This document shows positions 17,401 through 24,860 of a stretch of 64,000 nt of DNA, piece by piece. The notes below the pieces were generated by a model that worked only from the letters and a program-made list of their open reading frames with translations, made no database searches and was not told where the DNA came from. This DNA comes from Azospirillum brasilense (lineage in GTDB: Bacteria > Pseudomonadota > Alphaproteobacteria > Azospirillales > Azospirillaceae). Where the stretch lies: the NCBI RefSeq assembly GCF_022023855.1, contig NZ_CP059450.1, positions 744,001-808,000 of the forward strand, read 5' to 3'. Both the position numbers and the translations under genes were made by a program. How positions within the stretch are numbered: the first letter of the stretch is position 1; the number at the start of each line of letters is the position of its first letter.

Positions 17401-20400
17401 TGATCGGCCCTCAGGCAGAGCGCGCCGAGACCCACCAGCGCGTCCACCTCCGACGGCGTCAGGGCAAGCGCCCGCCGATGGCTCCACTCCGCCCCGGCCC
17501 GGTCCTCGCGCTCGGCGAGCAAATGCCCCAAATGGGTGTGCGCCACACCGAGCGACGGGCGGATCCGCAGGGCGCGCCGCGCGCAGGCCTCCGCTTCGTC
17601 ACCCGCGCCGCGCTCCCGCAGGAGGGCGGTTCGGTTGAGCCAATGCTCCGCCGCGTCCGGACGGAGCAGGACGGCGTTGCGTTGCGCCGCCAGAGCGGAG
17701 TCGTGCCGGCCGGCCGCCTTGCAGGCATCGGCCAGCGCGGCATGGGCGGCGGCGTTGTCGGGATCGGCCTTCACCGCATGAGCCAGCACCACCGCCGCCT
17801 CCCCGGCATCGCCCTGGCGAAGCCGCAGAATTCCCAGGAGATGGAGGGCCACGGGATGGTCCGGAACGGAGTCCAGCGCCGCCCGGCACTGGTCTTCCGC
17901 TTCCTTCAGCACCCCGGCGCGGTAGCCGGCGACGGCCTTGGCGACCAGTGGAGCGATATCCACGGGCGCCGCGGGCGGGCGGCTTCTCACGCCCTCGACC
18001 GGCCGCGCCAGACCGCGCAGGGTGTCGGCGATCCGCGCCATGACAGCGTCCAGCGTCTCGCCGGGACGCGGCTGGAACAGGCGCATCGTCGGGTACCAGG
18101 GGCGGACGCCGGTGCCGAGCTGCGTCCAGTCGCGGGCGCCGATGCGCCAGGCCGGCACGCCCAGGGCCCCCGCCAGTTCACCGGTGGACACGGCGGGCGC
18201 GATGACCAGATCGAGCGAAGCGGTCAGGGCCGCCGCGCCTTCGAAGTCGTCCTTGAGATTCAGGTCGTTCCAGCGGTGGACGGTCACGCGGAAACGCGCC
18301 TCCGCCGCCGCGATCTCCGCCTCGCAGTCGCCATATTGAAGATTGACGAGCACCACTCCGGGAACCGCGAACAGGGGCTCGAACGCTTCCAGAGTGATGT
18401 AGGCGGCCTTTCGTTCGGTGGTCATCAACTGGCTGCGCCAGGCGACGCCGATCTTCAGCCCCGGCCCCAGGGTGGCCAACCGCTCCCGCCAGACGGCGAG
18501 GCGTTCCGGGTCGGGGACCAGCCAAGGACGGGGCGGGAAGCTCGCCAGGTCCGGACGCAGAAGACGCGGGAGAGCGCCCGCGGCGATGTGGGCGCCGCCA
18601 TCCGGAGAGACCAAAGCCTCCGTTCCATCCGGAGCCGCGGCTTCCCCCCGGACGGTGGCCCAGGGAAAGGAGCGGCTGAACAGGCTGACCAGCCGAGGGT
18701 CGCATTCCAGGACAATCTGACCGATCCGGCCCGCCGCCACCCGATCCGCCAGGACGGGATAGCAGGAGGCGAACATCAACTCGTCCCCCACCCCCTGCTC
18801 GCGCCAGACCAGAAGGCGGCGGACGGTCGCCGCGTCATCCCGCCAGAGCGGCTCCGCAATGGTGCGCTCCGGATGCCCCTTGGCCTTGAACCGGTCCTGA
18901 TAAGCCTCCCAGCCCTCCGACAGATTGCCGCTCGCGAGGCTGACCAGGGCGAAGTTCAGCCGCGCCGCCGCCAGGGTCGGGTCGATGCGCAGGGCACGGC
19001 GCAGGGTTCGCTCCGCCTCCGCAACGCGCGTCGACTGCCATTGCAGCATGCCGAGGTTGGCATAGGCTTCCGCATGCCCTGGGTCGATGGACAGGGCGCG
19101 CCGATGCGCGGCCTCCGCCTCTCCGTTCCGTCCCAGCACGTTCAGGGCAAGACCCATTGTGGTCCATGCGATGGCGCTCCGCGGGGCCAGGCGCACCGCA
19201 CGCCGGTGCAGGCGCAGCGCGCCCTGCCAGTCGTCCCAGTCCTTGAGGACGTTGCCGAGGTTGGTGTAGCTGTCGGGATAGTCCGGCTGAACGATCAGTG
19301 CCCGCCGGTACAGCGTCTCAGCCGCCTCCGCCCGGCGCGCGACCCGGTGGGAGTTGCCGAGATTGTTCAGGGCCTTGCCATAGTCCGGCTGAATAATCAG
19401 CGCCCGCCGGAAGACACCGGCGGCCTCCCCTGGCCGCTCCACGCCGTCAAGGCCGGTGCCCAGGTTGTTGAAGGCCACCGCATCGGTGGGACGCAAAGCG
19501 ATGCACGTCCGCAGCACCGTCACCGCGGCGGCGTGCTCCCCCAGATCGAGCAACGCCACGCCGAGATTGTTCCACGCCCCCGCCAGCAGCGGGTCCTGGA
19601 GCAGCGCCTCTCGGTAGCGGGCGACCGCTTCCGCCAGCCGTCCATCCCCCTGAAACGCACTGCCCAGATGGAAGAGCAGCCGCGCGTCCCGGCCCGTGTC
19701 GGCATCCACCGCCGGAGCCAGAACCGCCGCCGCCTCGGCGAAGTCTCCGCGCTCGTTCAGAAGCGTCCCCAGATCCCGCGCCACCTCTCGGTCCGTCGGA
19801 TCATCGGACAGGGCACGGCGCAGGCACAGTTCCGCGTCCGAATGGTTCAGGACGCGCAGCACGAGCGCAAGGCTGCGCCAAGCCTCGGCATGGTCCGGCT
19901 GTGCCTGGACCACCCGGTAGAAAGCCAAGGCAGCCTCGTTCAGACGACCGCGGCGGCGAAGGAGCACCGCCAGATCGAAGCGGGTCGCGGTGCGCCCGGG
20001 ATCGGCGCGCAGCGCCGCCTCGTAAGCGGCGATGGCTTCGTCGATCCGCTCCTGCGCCTGCAGAAGCAGACCGAGATTGCCAAACGCCTCCGCATAGCCG
20101 TCCTGAAGCGCGATGGCGCGCCGATAGGCACTGGCCGCATCGTCCGGACGGCTCCGGTCGGCCAGGACGTTGCCCAGGCTGTTGTAGGCGGCGGCGAAGG
20201 ACGGATCGATTGCCAGGGTCGCACGGAAGCACGCCGAGGCTTGCGCAGCCTGACCGGCCTGATAGGCGGCTATGCCGGACAAGTGGCGGGCATCGGTGTG
20301 GGATGGGTCAGCGGACAGGATGCGGCCGTAGAGTGCCCGTGCCTCGTCCAGATTCCCCGCGCGATGCTGTGCAATGGCGTCGGTCAGAACGTCGTCCGCC

Positions 20401-20438
20401 GATCGGCCGTCCCAACCCTGCAGGTCCGCTTCGATCAC
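14469..20438 (-). CDS. Three-module giant TPR-glycosyltransferase
   Basis: A 1989-residue protein, one of the largest in the window, built as three repeats of (TPR array + GT-B-like domain). The GT domains start near residues 500, 1105 and 1650, each marked by WREQGVGDELMFASCYP, WREQGVGDEILFASCYP or WAEQGIGDEILFAGCLD. Each then has GLKIGVAWRSQ-type and LQYGDCEAEI/CAAEI motifs and an RDWTQLGT-like block. The N-terminal array of about 14 TPRs is the longest. The GTG start at 20438 overlaps the flbT stop (GTGA), so the gene is coupled to flbT and sits downstream of flagellin. That context points to flagellin glycosylation. The long open frame on the other strand is a GC artefact. Confidence 0.88.
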   Translation of the reverse strand: MIEADLQGWDGRSADDVLTDAIAQHRAGNLDEARALYGRILSADPSHTDARHLSGIAAYQAGQAAQASACFRATLAIDPSFAAAYNSLGNVLADRSRPDDAASAYRRAIALQDGYAEAFGNLGLLLQAQERIDEAIAAYEAALRADPGRTATRFDLAVLLRRRGRLNEAALAFYRVVQAQPDHAEAWRSLALVLRVLNHSDAELCLRRALSDDPTDREVARDLGTLLNERGDFAEAAAVLAPAVDADTGRDARLLFHLGSAFQGDGRLAEAVARYREALLQDPLLAGAWNNLGVALLDLGEHAAAVTVLRTCIALRPTDAVAFNNLGTGLDGVERPGEAAGVFRRALIIQPDYGKALNNLGNSHRVARRAEAAETLYRRALIVQPDYPDSYTNLGNVLKDWDDWQGALRLHRRAVRLAPRSAIAWTTMGLALNVLGRNGEAEAAHRRALSIDPGHAEAYANLGMLQWQSTRVAEAERTLRRALRIDPTLAAARLNFALVSLASGNLSEGWEAYQDRFKAKGHPERTIAEPLWRDDAATVRRLLVWREQGVGDELMFASCYPVLADRVAAGRIGQIVLECDPRLVSLFSRSFPWATVRGEAAAPDGTEALVSPDGGAHIAAGALPRLLRPDLASFPPRPWLVPDPERLAVWRERLATLGPGLKIGVAWRSQLMTTERKAAYITLEAFEPLFAVPGVVLVNLQYGDCEAEIAAAEARFRVTVHRWNDLNLKDDFEGAAALTASLDLVIAPAVSTGELAGALGVPAWRIGARDWTQLGTGVRPWYPTMRLFQPRPGETLDAVMARIADTLRGLARPVEGVRSRPPAAPVDIAPLVAKAVAGYRAGVLKEAEDQCRAALDSVPDHPVALHLLGILRLRQGDAGEAAVVLAHAVKADPDNAAAHAALADACKAAGRHDSALAAQRNAVLLRPDAAEHWLNRTALLRERGAGDEAEACARRALRIRPSLGVAHTHLGHLLAEREDRAGAEWSHRRALALTPSEVDALVGLGALCLRADQPAEAERLLRRATVTAPDAAIAWSHRGSALDRLGRVEEAFACHGRAVDRAPEMAEAQANLAMHWARRQRPAEAIAAYRQAIRINPALPTAHYNLSLLLLEQGELRPGWAEHDWRFDTPQFRDQKRRFAARPWRGENIASARLLVWREQGVGDEILFASCYPDLLRRAGHLVVECDRRLVSLFARSLPGATVRPPTVEPRDVDVQVAAASLPRLLRSDWKRFPAQPWLVPEPGRLDRWRDRLAALGPGLKVGIAWRSQIMDGERRAAYVTLDALAPLFALPGVVFVNLQYGDCAAEIAAAEARFGVTIHRWDDLNLKDDFEGAAALTANLDLVLTPAVSSGELAGALGVPVWRFGHRDWTQLGTSVRPWFPSLRLFQPRPGEGLDAVMGRMAITLRRLMPMHDEPPPGNVAIDPELLLEAAAAHHRDGRLAEAAPLYERVLTARADHPVALHLSGLLAHQSGDSVAGAGRIARALDALPAYAAAQSSLGTVLMALGRAPEAVRRFRLALALQPGAAAALTNLGNALEAVHDLRAAAQAHRRATLADPALAEAHDNWGAVLTRLGALEAAEERHRHALRLAPEREDGWLNLGVALRRAGRPDEAWRTLVRALALAPAQGDSLANLGRLLRDRGETAAAERWCRRALGVEPGHPAAAFNLGLLDLARGRLEAGWAGYDARFRARELSGAARAVAVPAWEGEDPAGLRLLVWAEQGIGDEILFAGCLDDLIARAAAVVVECDRRLVPLFARSFPRAEWRPAPADPEAPCAGINRHVAMGSLPRWLRPRFDRFPWCPSFLTADPERAAQWRERVGALGPGLKVGIAWRSGLMTAERRGAYAPLDAWGPVFALPGAVFVTLQYGDCAAEIAEAERRFGVTIHRWGDLDLKDDLDSVAALMTALDLVITPASSVGELAGGLGVPVWRFGPQGDWTALGTGARPWFPSMALITAPPGQPASGALPMIARRLAELRAAPRRNSADT

Positions 20439-20860
20439 GGCGCCGGATCGACCGCCGGGCTGTCCGCTGCACCTTCGGCGTTGGGTGACGCCTCGGCCCC
20501 GCCCTTGAACATCTTCCGGCAGATTTTCAGGGCGCGGTAATGGTTGCGCGCCTCGACCAACCGTTCGATCTCATCGAGGTCGTCCCGGCAATCCGGCCGG
20601 GCTTCGCGCGTCTCGGCCAGAATGGAGGCGAAGCGTTGCAGATTGAGCACCGCATCTTCCGGGAAGATATAGATGAGCTGAATGACAAAATAGAGCTTCT
20701 TCTCGATGCAATCGATCTGCTCTTCCTTCAACACCTCTCGCCCACGAAGGAAGTTGGCGGTGTTGTAGAGGAAGAAAGAGCCGGGACGATCACCGGCCCC
20801 GATGACCGCACCGTTGATGATGACCTTTTCATTGGGGCGGAGAACGAACTTCAGAGGCAT
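20435..20860 (-). CDS. flbT: Flagellin mRNA regulator FlbT
   Basis: A 141-residue protein starting MPLKFVLRPNEKVIINGAVI, the FlbT N-terminal signature. It continues with FLYNTANFLRGREV and EKKLYFVIQLIY. In Caulobacter FlbT binds flagellin mRNA and limits its translation, with FlaF as counterpart. No flaF is visible nearby. The C-terminal tail (about the last 25 residues, Ala/Pro-rich) is not part of the domain. It lies between flagellin, from which it is separated by a terminator, and the giant TPR-GT, to which it is coupled. Confidence 0.92.
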   Translation of the reverse strand: MPLKFVLRPNEKVIINGAVIGAGDRPGSFFLYNTANFLRGREVLKEEQIDCIEKKLYFVIQLIYIFPEDAVLNLQRFASILAETREARPDCRDDLDEIERLVEARNHYRALKICRKMFKGGAEASPNAEGAADSPAVDPAP

Positions 20861-20929
20861 GAAACGGACCCGGTCCTTGTCTCGGCGGCGCGCGGAAGCG
20901 GAAAGCGAATGCCGGAAAGCGCCGCACCA

Positions 20930-20962
20930 AATGAAACGGGCGGCGGCTTGCGCCGCCGCCCG
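20930..20962 (-). terminator. Flagellin rho-independent terminator
   Basis: Perfect 11-base stem (20937-20947 with 20952-20962, core GGGCGGCGGC/GCCGCCGCCC) and a TTGC loop. Read on the minus strand the stem is followed by TTTCATTT. It lies about 30 bases after the flagellin stop. Confidence 0.88.
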
Positions 20963-20992
20963 CCGGGCGTAATCCTACCCGAACTCTCAGGC

Positions 20993-22858
20993 TTAGAACA
21001 GACGCAGGATCGACTGCTGCGACTGGTTGGCCAGCGAGAGGGCGATGGTGCCGAGCTGCTGACGGGTCTGCAGCATCAGCAGGTTCGCACCTTCCTCGTT
21101 CTGGTCGGCCAGCGTCAGCTTGCTCGCGCCTTCCGTCAGCACATCGCTGAACTCCTTGGTGAAGTTCTCACGGGTCGTGATGACGTTCAGGTTGGTCGAC
21201 AGCGTCTGCGAAGACGACCGCAGGTTCTGCTTCGCGTAGTCGATGCTGGCGACCGCCTTGTCGATGTCGGCGCGGTCGGTCCAGTCGTTCTGCGCGTAGT
21301 CCAGACGCAGGCCCTGGCCGCTGGTGGTCAGGTTCTGGGCCTTCACCGTGATCGCGTTAGTGTTGCGCTCGTTGAGCTGCACCGTCAGATCGTTGGAGGT
21401 GTTGGCGTCGGTCACCTGCACCGAGACCAGGTTGGCCGCGGAGTTGGCCGCCGCCGCCTGCTTGATGCTCTTCTGATCGACGTTGAAGCGCACCGTGCCG
21501 GTGTCGAACGCGTAGGCGTTCTCGCCGTCCGACAGCTTGCCTTCGCCGCGCTTGGACATGCCGTCGCGGGTCACCGTGGCGCCGCTCAGGTTGCTGACCG
21601 AGATCTGGATGTCGACCTTCTTCTCGATCGTCGAGATGCCGTTGCCGCCGTTGGCAGCCTGCTCCAGCAGCTTGCGGTCGACCGTGAAGGACACGATGGT
21701 GCCCGACGCGAAGCTCTCGGAGATGCGCTTGGTCAGGGCGTTCTCGGCGGTGGCCTTGACCGTCATCTCGCGGGCGGCGTTGGTCGTCGTCGCGCCGGAC
21801 AGCGTGATCGTGCCCGTCGAGCCGACCGTGACGGTCTGGACGTCCTTGCCGCTGAGACGGCCGTTGGCGCCCAGCGCACTGTTGATCGACGCCTTGAGCT
21901 GGTTGGCGATGTTGTTGCGCGCGGTCTGACCCGTCGCCACGTCGCCGGCGGTGGCGGTGTAGGTGAAGGTCTGGTCTTCGACGGTGATGGTGAAGCTGTC
22001 GCCGGCTTCGATCGTGCCGCCCAGCGTCACATTGGTAACCTGCGCGGTACCCGTCGAGGCCGTCCTCGTCGTGTTGGCGGCGATGGTCTGGCTGTTGTCG
22101 AAGTAGGTGATCGTGCGCGACTCGTTGCCGTCCGAAACGATGAACGACCGCTCGCGGCCCGAGGCGCCGCGGACCTCGATCTGCACGTCGGAGAAGCTGC
22201 CCGCCGACGTGGTCATCGTGCCGGACAGCTTCAGGCCGACCAGGCCGTGGGCCATTTCGGCGCTGTTGATCTCGCCGGCCGCGCCCTCGATGGAGCCGTC
22301 GCCCTTGACGCGCACCGTGTAGGTGTCGGTCGACACCACGTTGGTGACGCGGGCATTCTCGATGCCCTGGATGGTGTTGACGGCGCGGCGCGAGTCGCTG
22401 GTGGAGTCCAGCCGCAAGCCGTTGCCGGCCAGCAGGTTCTTGCCACCGTAGGCGGAGTCACCGGCCAGCTTGTCGATCTGCTCCTTCAGCGCGTTGAACT
22501 GGTTGGAGAGCGACTTGCGGGTGGCGACGGAGCCGGCGTCGGTGCCGAGCGCGGAATAGGCGGCGGTGGTCAGGCCGCGCGCCTGCTCGATCATGTCGTC
22601 GATCGAGGACAAGCCCTTGTCGGCAGCCTTGATGGTGCTGATGGCCTGACCCATCGTGTCCTTCAGCGCGGTCAGATCGCCGGCGCGCTGGGTCAGGTTC
22701 TTCGCGGCGAAGAACGACGTCGGGCCGTCGAGCGCCGAGTTGATCTTGTTGCCGGTGGAGAGGATGTTCTGCTTCTTCGCGATCGAGTCCTGGACGCCCT
22801 GCAGCTGCAGCAGGTTCGTGCGCATCGACGACGAGAGGGAGATGTCGCTGGTAGCCAT
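20993..22858 (-). CDS. Flagellin
   Basis: A 621-residue filament protein. The N-terminal D0/D1 domain is typical (MATSDISLSSSMRTNLLQLQ, then NILSTGNKINSALDGPTSFF) and so is the C-terminal one (ENFTKEFSDVLTEGASKLTL, ending LANQSQQSILRLF). The central variable region (about 150-480) is Thr/Ser-rich, as expected for O-glycosylated flagellins. The start at 22858 follows AAAGGAG; a longer frame to 22906 lacks a ribosome site. A sigma-54 promoter lies about 80 bases upstream and a strong terminator downstream, giving a monocistronic, highly expressed unit. Glycosylation genes on both sides suggest this is the glycosylated (polar-type) flagellin; polar versus lateral identity cannot be settled from sequence alone. 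Confidence 0.95.
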   Translation of the reverse strand: MATSDISLSSSMRTNLLQLQGVQDSIAKKQNILSTGNKINSALDGPTSFFAAKNLTQRAGDLTALKDTMGQAISTIKAADKGLSSIDDMIEQARGLTTAAYSALGTDAGSVATRKSLSNQFNALKEQIDKLAGDSAYGGKNLLAGNGLRLDSTSDSRRAVNTIQGIENARVTNVVSTDTYTVRVKGDGSIEGAAGEINSAEMAHGLVGLKLSGTMTTSAGSFSDVQIEVRGASGRERSFIVSDGNESRTITYFDNSQTIAANTTRTASTGTAQVTNVTLGGTIEAGDSFTITVEDQTFTYTATAGDVATGQTARNNIANQLKASINSALGANGRLSGKDVQTVTVGSTGTITLSGATTTNAAREMTVKATAENALTKRISESFASGTIVSFTVDRKLLEQAANGGNGISTIEKKVDIQISVSNLSGATVTRDGMSKRGEGKLSDGENAYAFDTGTVRFNVDQKSIKQAAAANSAANLVSVQVTDANTSNDLTVQLNERNTNAITVKAQNLTTSGQGLRLDYAQNDWTDRADIDKAVASIDYAKQNLRSSSQTLSTNLNVITTRENFTKEFSDVLTEGASKLTLADQNEEGANLLMLQTRQQLGTIALSLANQSQQSILRLF

Positions 22859-22938
22859 GGAGTCACTCCTTTTGGAGGATTTCAATCCGTACGACGGTGC
22901 GCGCACGGAGAGGGACTAATTCCCTCGGGCTACCGGTA

Positions 22939-22954
22939 GGCAATAAATGGGCCA
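22939..22954 (-). promoter_or_regulatory. Sigma-54 promoter of flagellin
   Basis: Minus strand reads TGGCCCATTTATTGCC, with the GG-N10-GC spacing of sigma-54 promoters. The predicted transcription start is near 22927, giving a leader of about 69 bases before the flagellin ATG. Confidence 0.7.
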
Positions 22955-23000
22955 GATCGAATTTGCCGCTCAGGCGAGGAAATTCCTGCCTCCGGGCAAA

Positions 23001-24113
23001 TCAGGGCTCGGCAATTTTTGCCGAGGGCCCGGCAAGAATTGCCTCCCGACCGGCACCCTTTGCCGGTTGCGCTTGCGACCCGGCAGATTCTGCCGGGCTT
23101 GCAGGCAGCGTCATCACCTCGCAAACCGCGAGCGGACCGGCGGTCAGCGCCACGCTCCCCCAGGACCAGCCGACGCCGAACCCCGACAGGACGAGGCGCA
23201 ACGGTCCGTTGCACAACGCCGTCCCTAATTCGGAGGCCAGCGCCAGGGGAATGGAGGCGGAGCTGGTGTTGCCGAATCCGGCGAGCCCGACCACCGTCTG
23301 ATCGGGCGTGGCGCCGAGCTTCTGCGCGAGGTGGCGGATCATCTGGGCGTTGGCCTGATGCAGGATCAGTCGGTCCACAGTTCCCATCGTCCAGCCGGCG
23401 CGTTCCAAAACGGAACGGATGTTGCCCGGCACCTCGCGCAGCGTGAAGGCGAAGACCTGAGTGCCGTCCATGAACAGGTGCGCGGGCTCGCCGGGCCGCC
23501 GCAGGCCGCCGCCGGGAACGGCAAGGTAAGGAGCGCCGGCGCCGTCGCTGCCCAGCACGAAGGCCATGGGCGCGTCCCCCTCTTCCATGACCAGCGCCGT
23601 GGCCGTGGCGGCGTCGCCGAACAAGGGCGCCACGGCGCGGTCGTCGGGGTCGAGCACGCGCGATGTCGTGTCGCCCGCGACCAGCAGGGCGCGCCGCCCG
23701 CCCGCCGCCTTCAGCATCGCCGAAGCCGTCCACAGGCCATGCACGTAGCCTGAGCAGCCGAGCGTCAGGTCGAGCACTGCCGCTCCCTTGCCCAGCCCCA
23801 GCCGATGGTGGAGCAGATAGCCCGAGGCCGGCAGGATGTGGTCGTGGGTCTGGGTGACCATGACCAGCAGATCAACGCTGTCCGCCGCCCAGCCCAGCCG
23901 GTCCAGCAGACGCCGCGCCGCCGCTTCCCCCAGGTCGGAGGTGCATTGATGGGGAGGCGCCAAGTGGCGCGCCTCGATTCCGGTGGCCTTGGCGATCCGG
24001 CGGGCGGCGTCTTCACCGAAGCGGGCGGCCAGATCCTCCACCGTCTCGCGCCGTTCCGGAACGCAGGCGACGATTCCCGCCAGGGCGACGCCCTCGATCA
24101 CGCTGGCCACCAT
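23001..24113 (-). CDS. 3-oxoacyl-ACP synthase III-like (KAS III) protein
   Basis: A 370-residue thiolase-fold condensing enzyme, FabH-like. The catalytic triad is intact: Cys120 in LTLGCSGYVHG, His in LHQANAQMI, Asn in GFGNTSSASIP. Such enzymes condense acyl-CoA or acyl-ACP with malonyl-ACP. It is the last gene of the minus-strand glycosylation/acyl run, 15 bases after the FabG-like SDR. The last 30 or so residues form a low-complexity Ala/Gly/Pro/Ser tail beyond the normal fold. That tail is encoded by the palindromic enhancer cluster of the flagellin promoter. Likely role: first condensation in making the acyl decoration of a flagellin sugar (inference). Confidence 0.88.
   Translation of the reverse strand: MVASVIEGVALAGIVACVPERRETVEDLAARFGEDAARRIAKATGIEARHLAPPHQCTSDLGEAAARRLLDRLGWAADSVDLLVMVTQTHDHILPASGYLLHHRLGLGKGAAVLDLTLGCSGYVHGLWTASAMLKAAGGRRALLVAGDTTSRVLDPDDRAVAPLFGDAATATALVMEEGDAPMAFVLGSDGAGAPYLAVPGGGLRRPGEPAHLFMDGTQVFAFTLREVPGNIRSVLERAGWTMGTVDRLILHQANAQMIRHLAQKLGATPDQTVVGLAGFGNTSSASIPLALASELGTALCNGPLRLVLSGFGVGWSWGSVALTAGPLAVCEVMTLPASPAESAGSQAQPAKGAGREAILAGPSAKIAEP
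23007..23097. promoter_or_regulatory. Cluster of four GGCA-N5-TGCC palindromes upstream of flagellin
   Basis: The sites are GGCAATTTTTGCC (centre 23016), GGCAAGAATTGCC (23037), GGCACCCTTTGCC (23058) and GGCAGATTCTGCC (23088). Spacings are 21, 21 and 30 bases, close to whole helical turns, which suggests cooperative binding on one DNA face. They lie about 90-160 bases upstream of the flagellin transcription start, where a sigma-54 enhancer-binding protein would act. They resemble, from memory, the ftr enhancer elements bound by FlbD in Caulobacter. All four lie inside the 3' coding end of the KAS III gene. Confidence 0.7.
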
Positions 24114-24128
24114 GGGGGCCTCCTTCCG

Positions 24129-24860
24129 TCAGCCGGTGATGCCGCCGTCCACGACGATGGTCTGGCCGGTCACGAAACCCGCCCCATCGCCCAGCAGGAA
24201 ACGGACCACCGGCACCACGTCGGCCACGTCGCCCAGCCGGCCCAGCGGCGTGCGCCGGACAATCTGGTCGCGCTGCCCGTCGGCCAGCGTGCCGGACATC
24301 TCGGTGGCGAGATAACCGGGCGCGACCGAGTTGACGGTGACCTGGAGCCGCCCGACCTCGCGCGCCAGCGCGCGGGTCAGCCCGTCCAGCCCCGCCTTCG
24401 ACGCCGAATAGACGGACAGCCCATTGTAGCCCCGCTGCCCGATGATCGACGAGATGTTGACGATCCGCCCCGGCCCCCGCTTCACCAACTTGGCGCGCAG
24501 GAAGGCACGGGCAACCTGGATGGCGCCGGTCAGGTTGACCTGGATGACCTCCTCGACGTCGATCTCCGGGAAGGTCGCCAGCACGCCTTCGCGTGCGATG
24601 CCGGCGTTGTTGACCAGCCCCCACAGCGGCGATCCGCCGCCCCAGTCGAGAGCGGCGTCCATGAAGGCGCGCACCGCCTCCCCGTCGCCGATGCGGCAGG
24701 GTTGCCAGAACAGGTCGGGACCGGCCAGCCGTTCCAACGCCTCGCCCGGCGCGCGGCTGCAGGTGGAGACGCGGTAGCCCTCGGCCAGCAGCGCCTCGAC
24801 GATCCCCAACCCCAGCCCGCGGCTGCCGCCGGTGACGATGACGTGCCGTTTGCCGCTCAT
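24129..24860 (-). CDS. FabG-like short-chain dehydrogenase/reductase
   Basis: A 243-residue SDR with the NADP-binding motif TGGSRGLG and NNAG. The catalytic Ser and YxxxK lie in NISSIIGQRGYNGLSVYSASK, and the end DGGITG is typical of 3-oxoacyl-ACP reductases. Its ATG overlaps the stop of the AMP-ligase gene (ATGA, 24857-24860). With KAS III and two ACPs it would reduce a 3-oxoacyl-ACP to 3-hydroxyacyl-ACP. Confidence 0.88.
   Translation of the reverse strand: MSGKRHVIVTGGSRGLGLGIVEALLAEGYRVSTCSRAPGEALERLAGPDLFWQPCRIGDGEAVRAFMDAALDWGGGSPLWGLVNNAGIAREGVLATFPEIDVEEVIQVNLTGAIQVARAFLRAKLVKRGPGRIVNISSIIGQRGYNGLSVYSASKAGLDGLTRALAREVGRLQVTVNSVAPGYLATEMSGTLADGQRDQIVRRTPLGRLGDVADVVPVVRFLLGDGAGFVTGQTIVVDGGITG

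Noticed and set aside
10393..20438. Repeated DNA in the TPR genes as a possible CRISPR or satellite
   Set aside because: The repeats are in-frame TPR codons of varying sequence, without constant direct repeats and unique spacers.
14457..20540. A 2027-residue open frame on the plus strand opposite the giant TPR-glycosyltransferase
   Set aside because: It mirrors the TPR gene in a GC-rich region where the antisense frame tends to stay open. The translation is low-complexity Arg/Gln/Gly/Ala with no domain, while the minus strand encodes clear TPR and GT motifs.
20540..22939. A 799-residue plus-strand frame opposite flagellin and flbT
   Set aside because: Shadow of two well-recognised genes.
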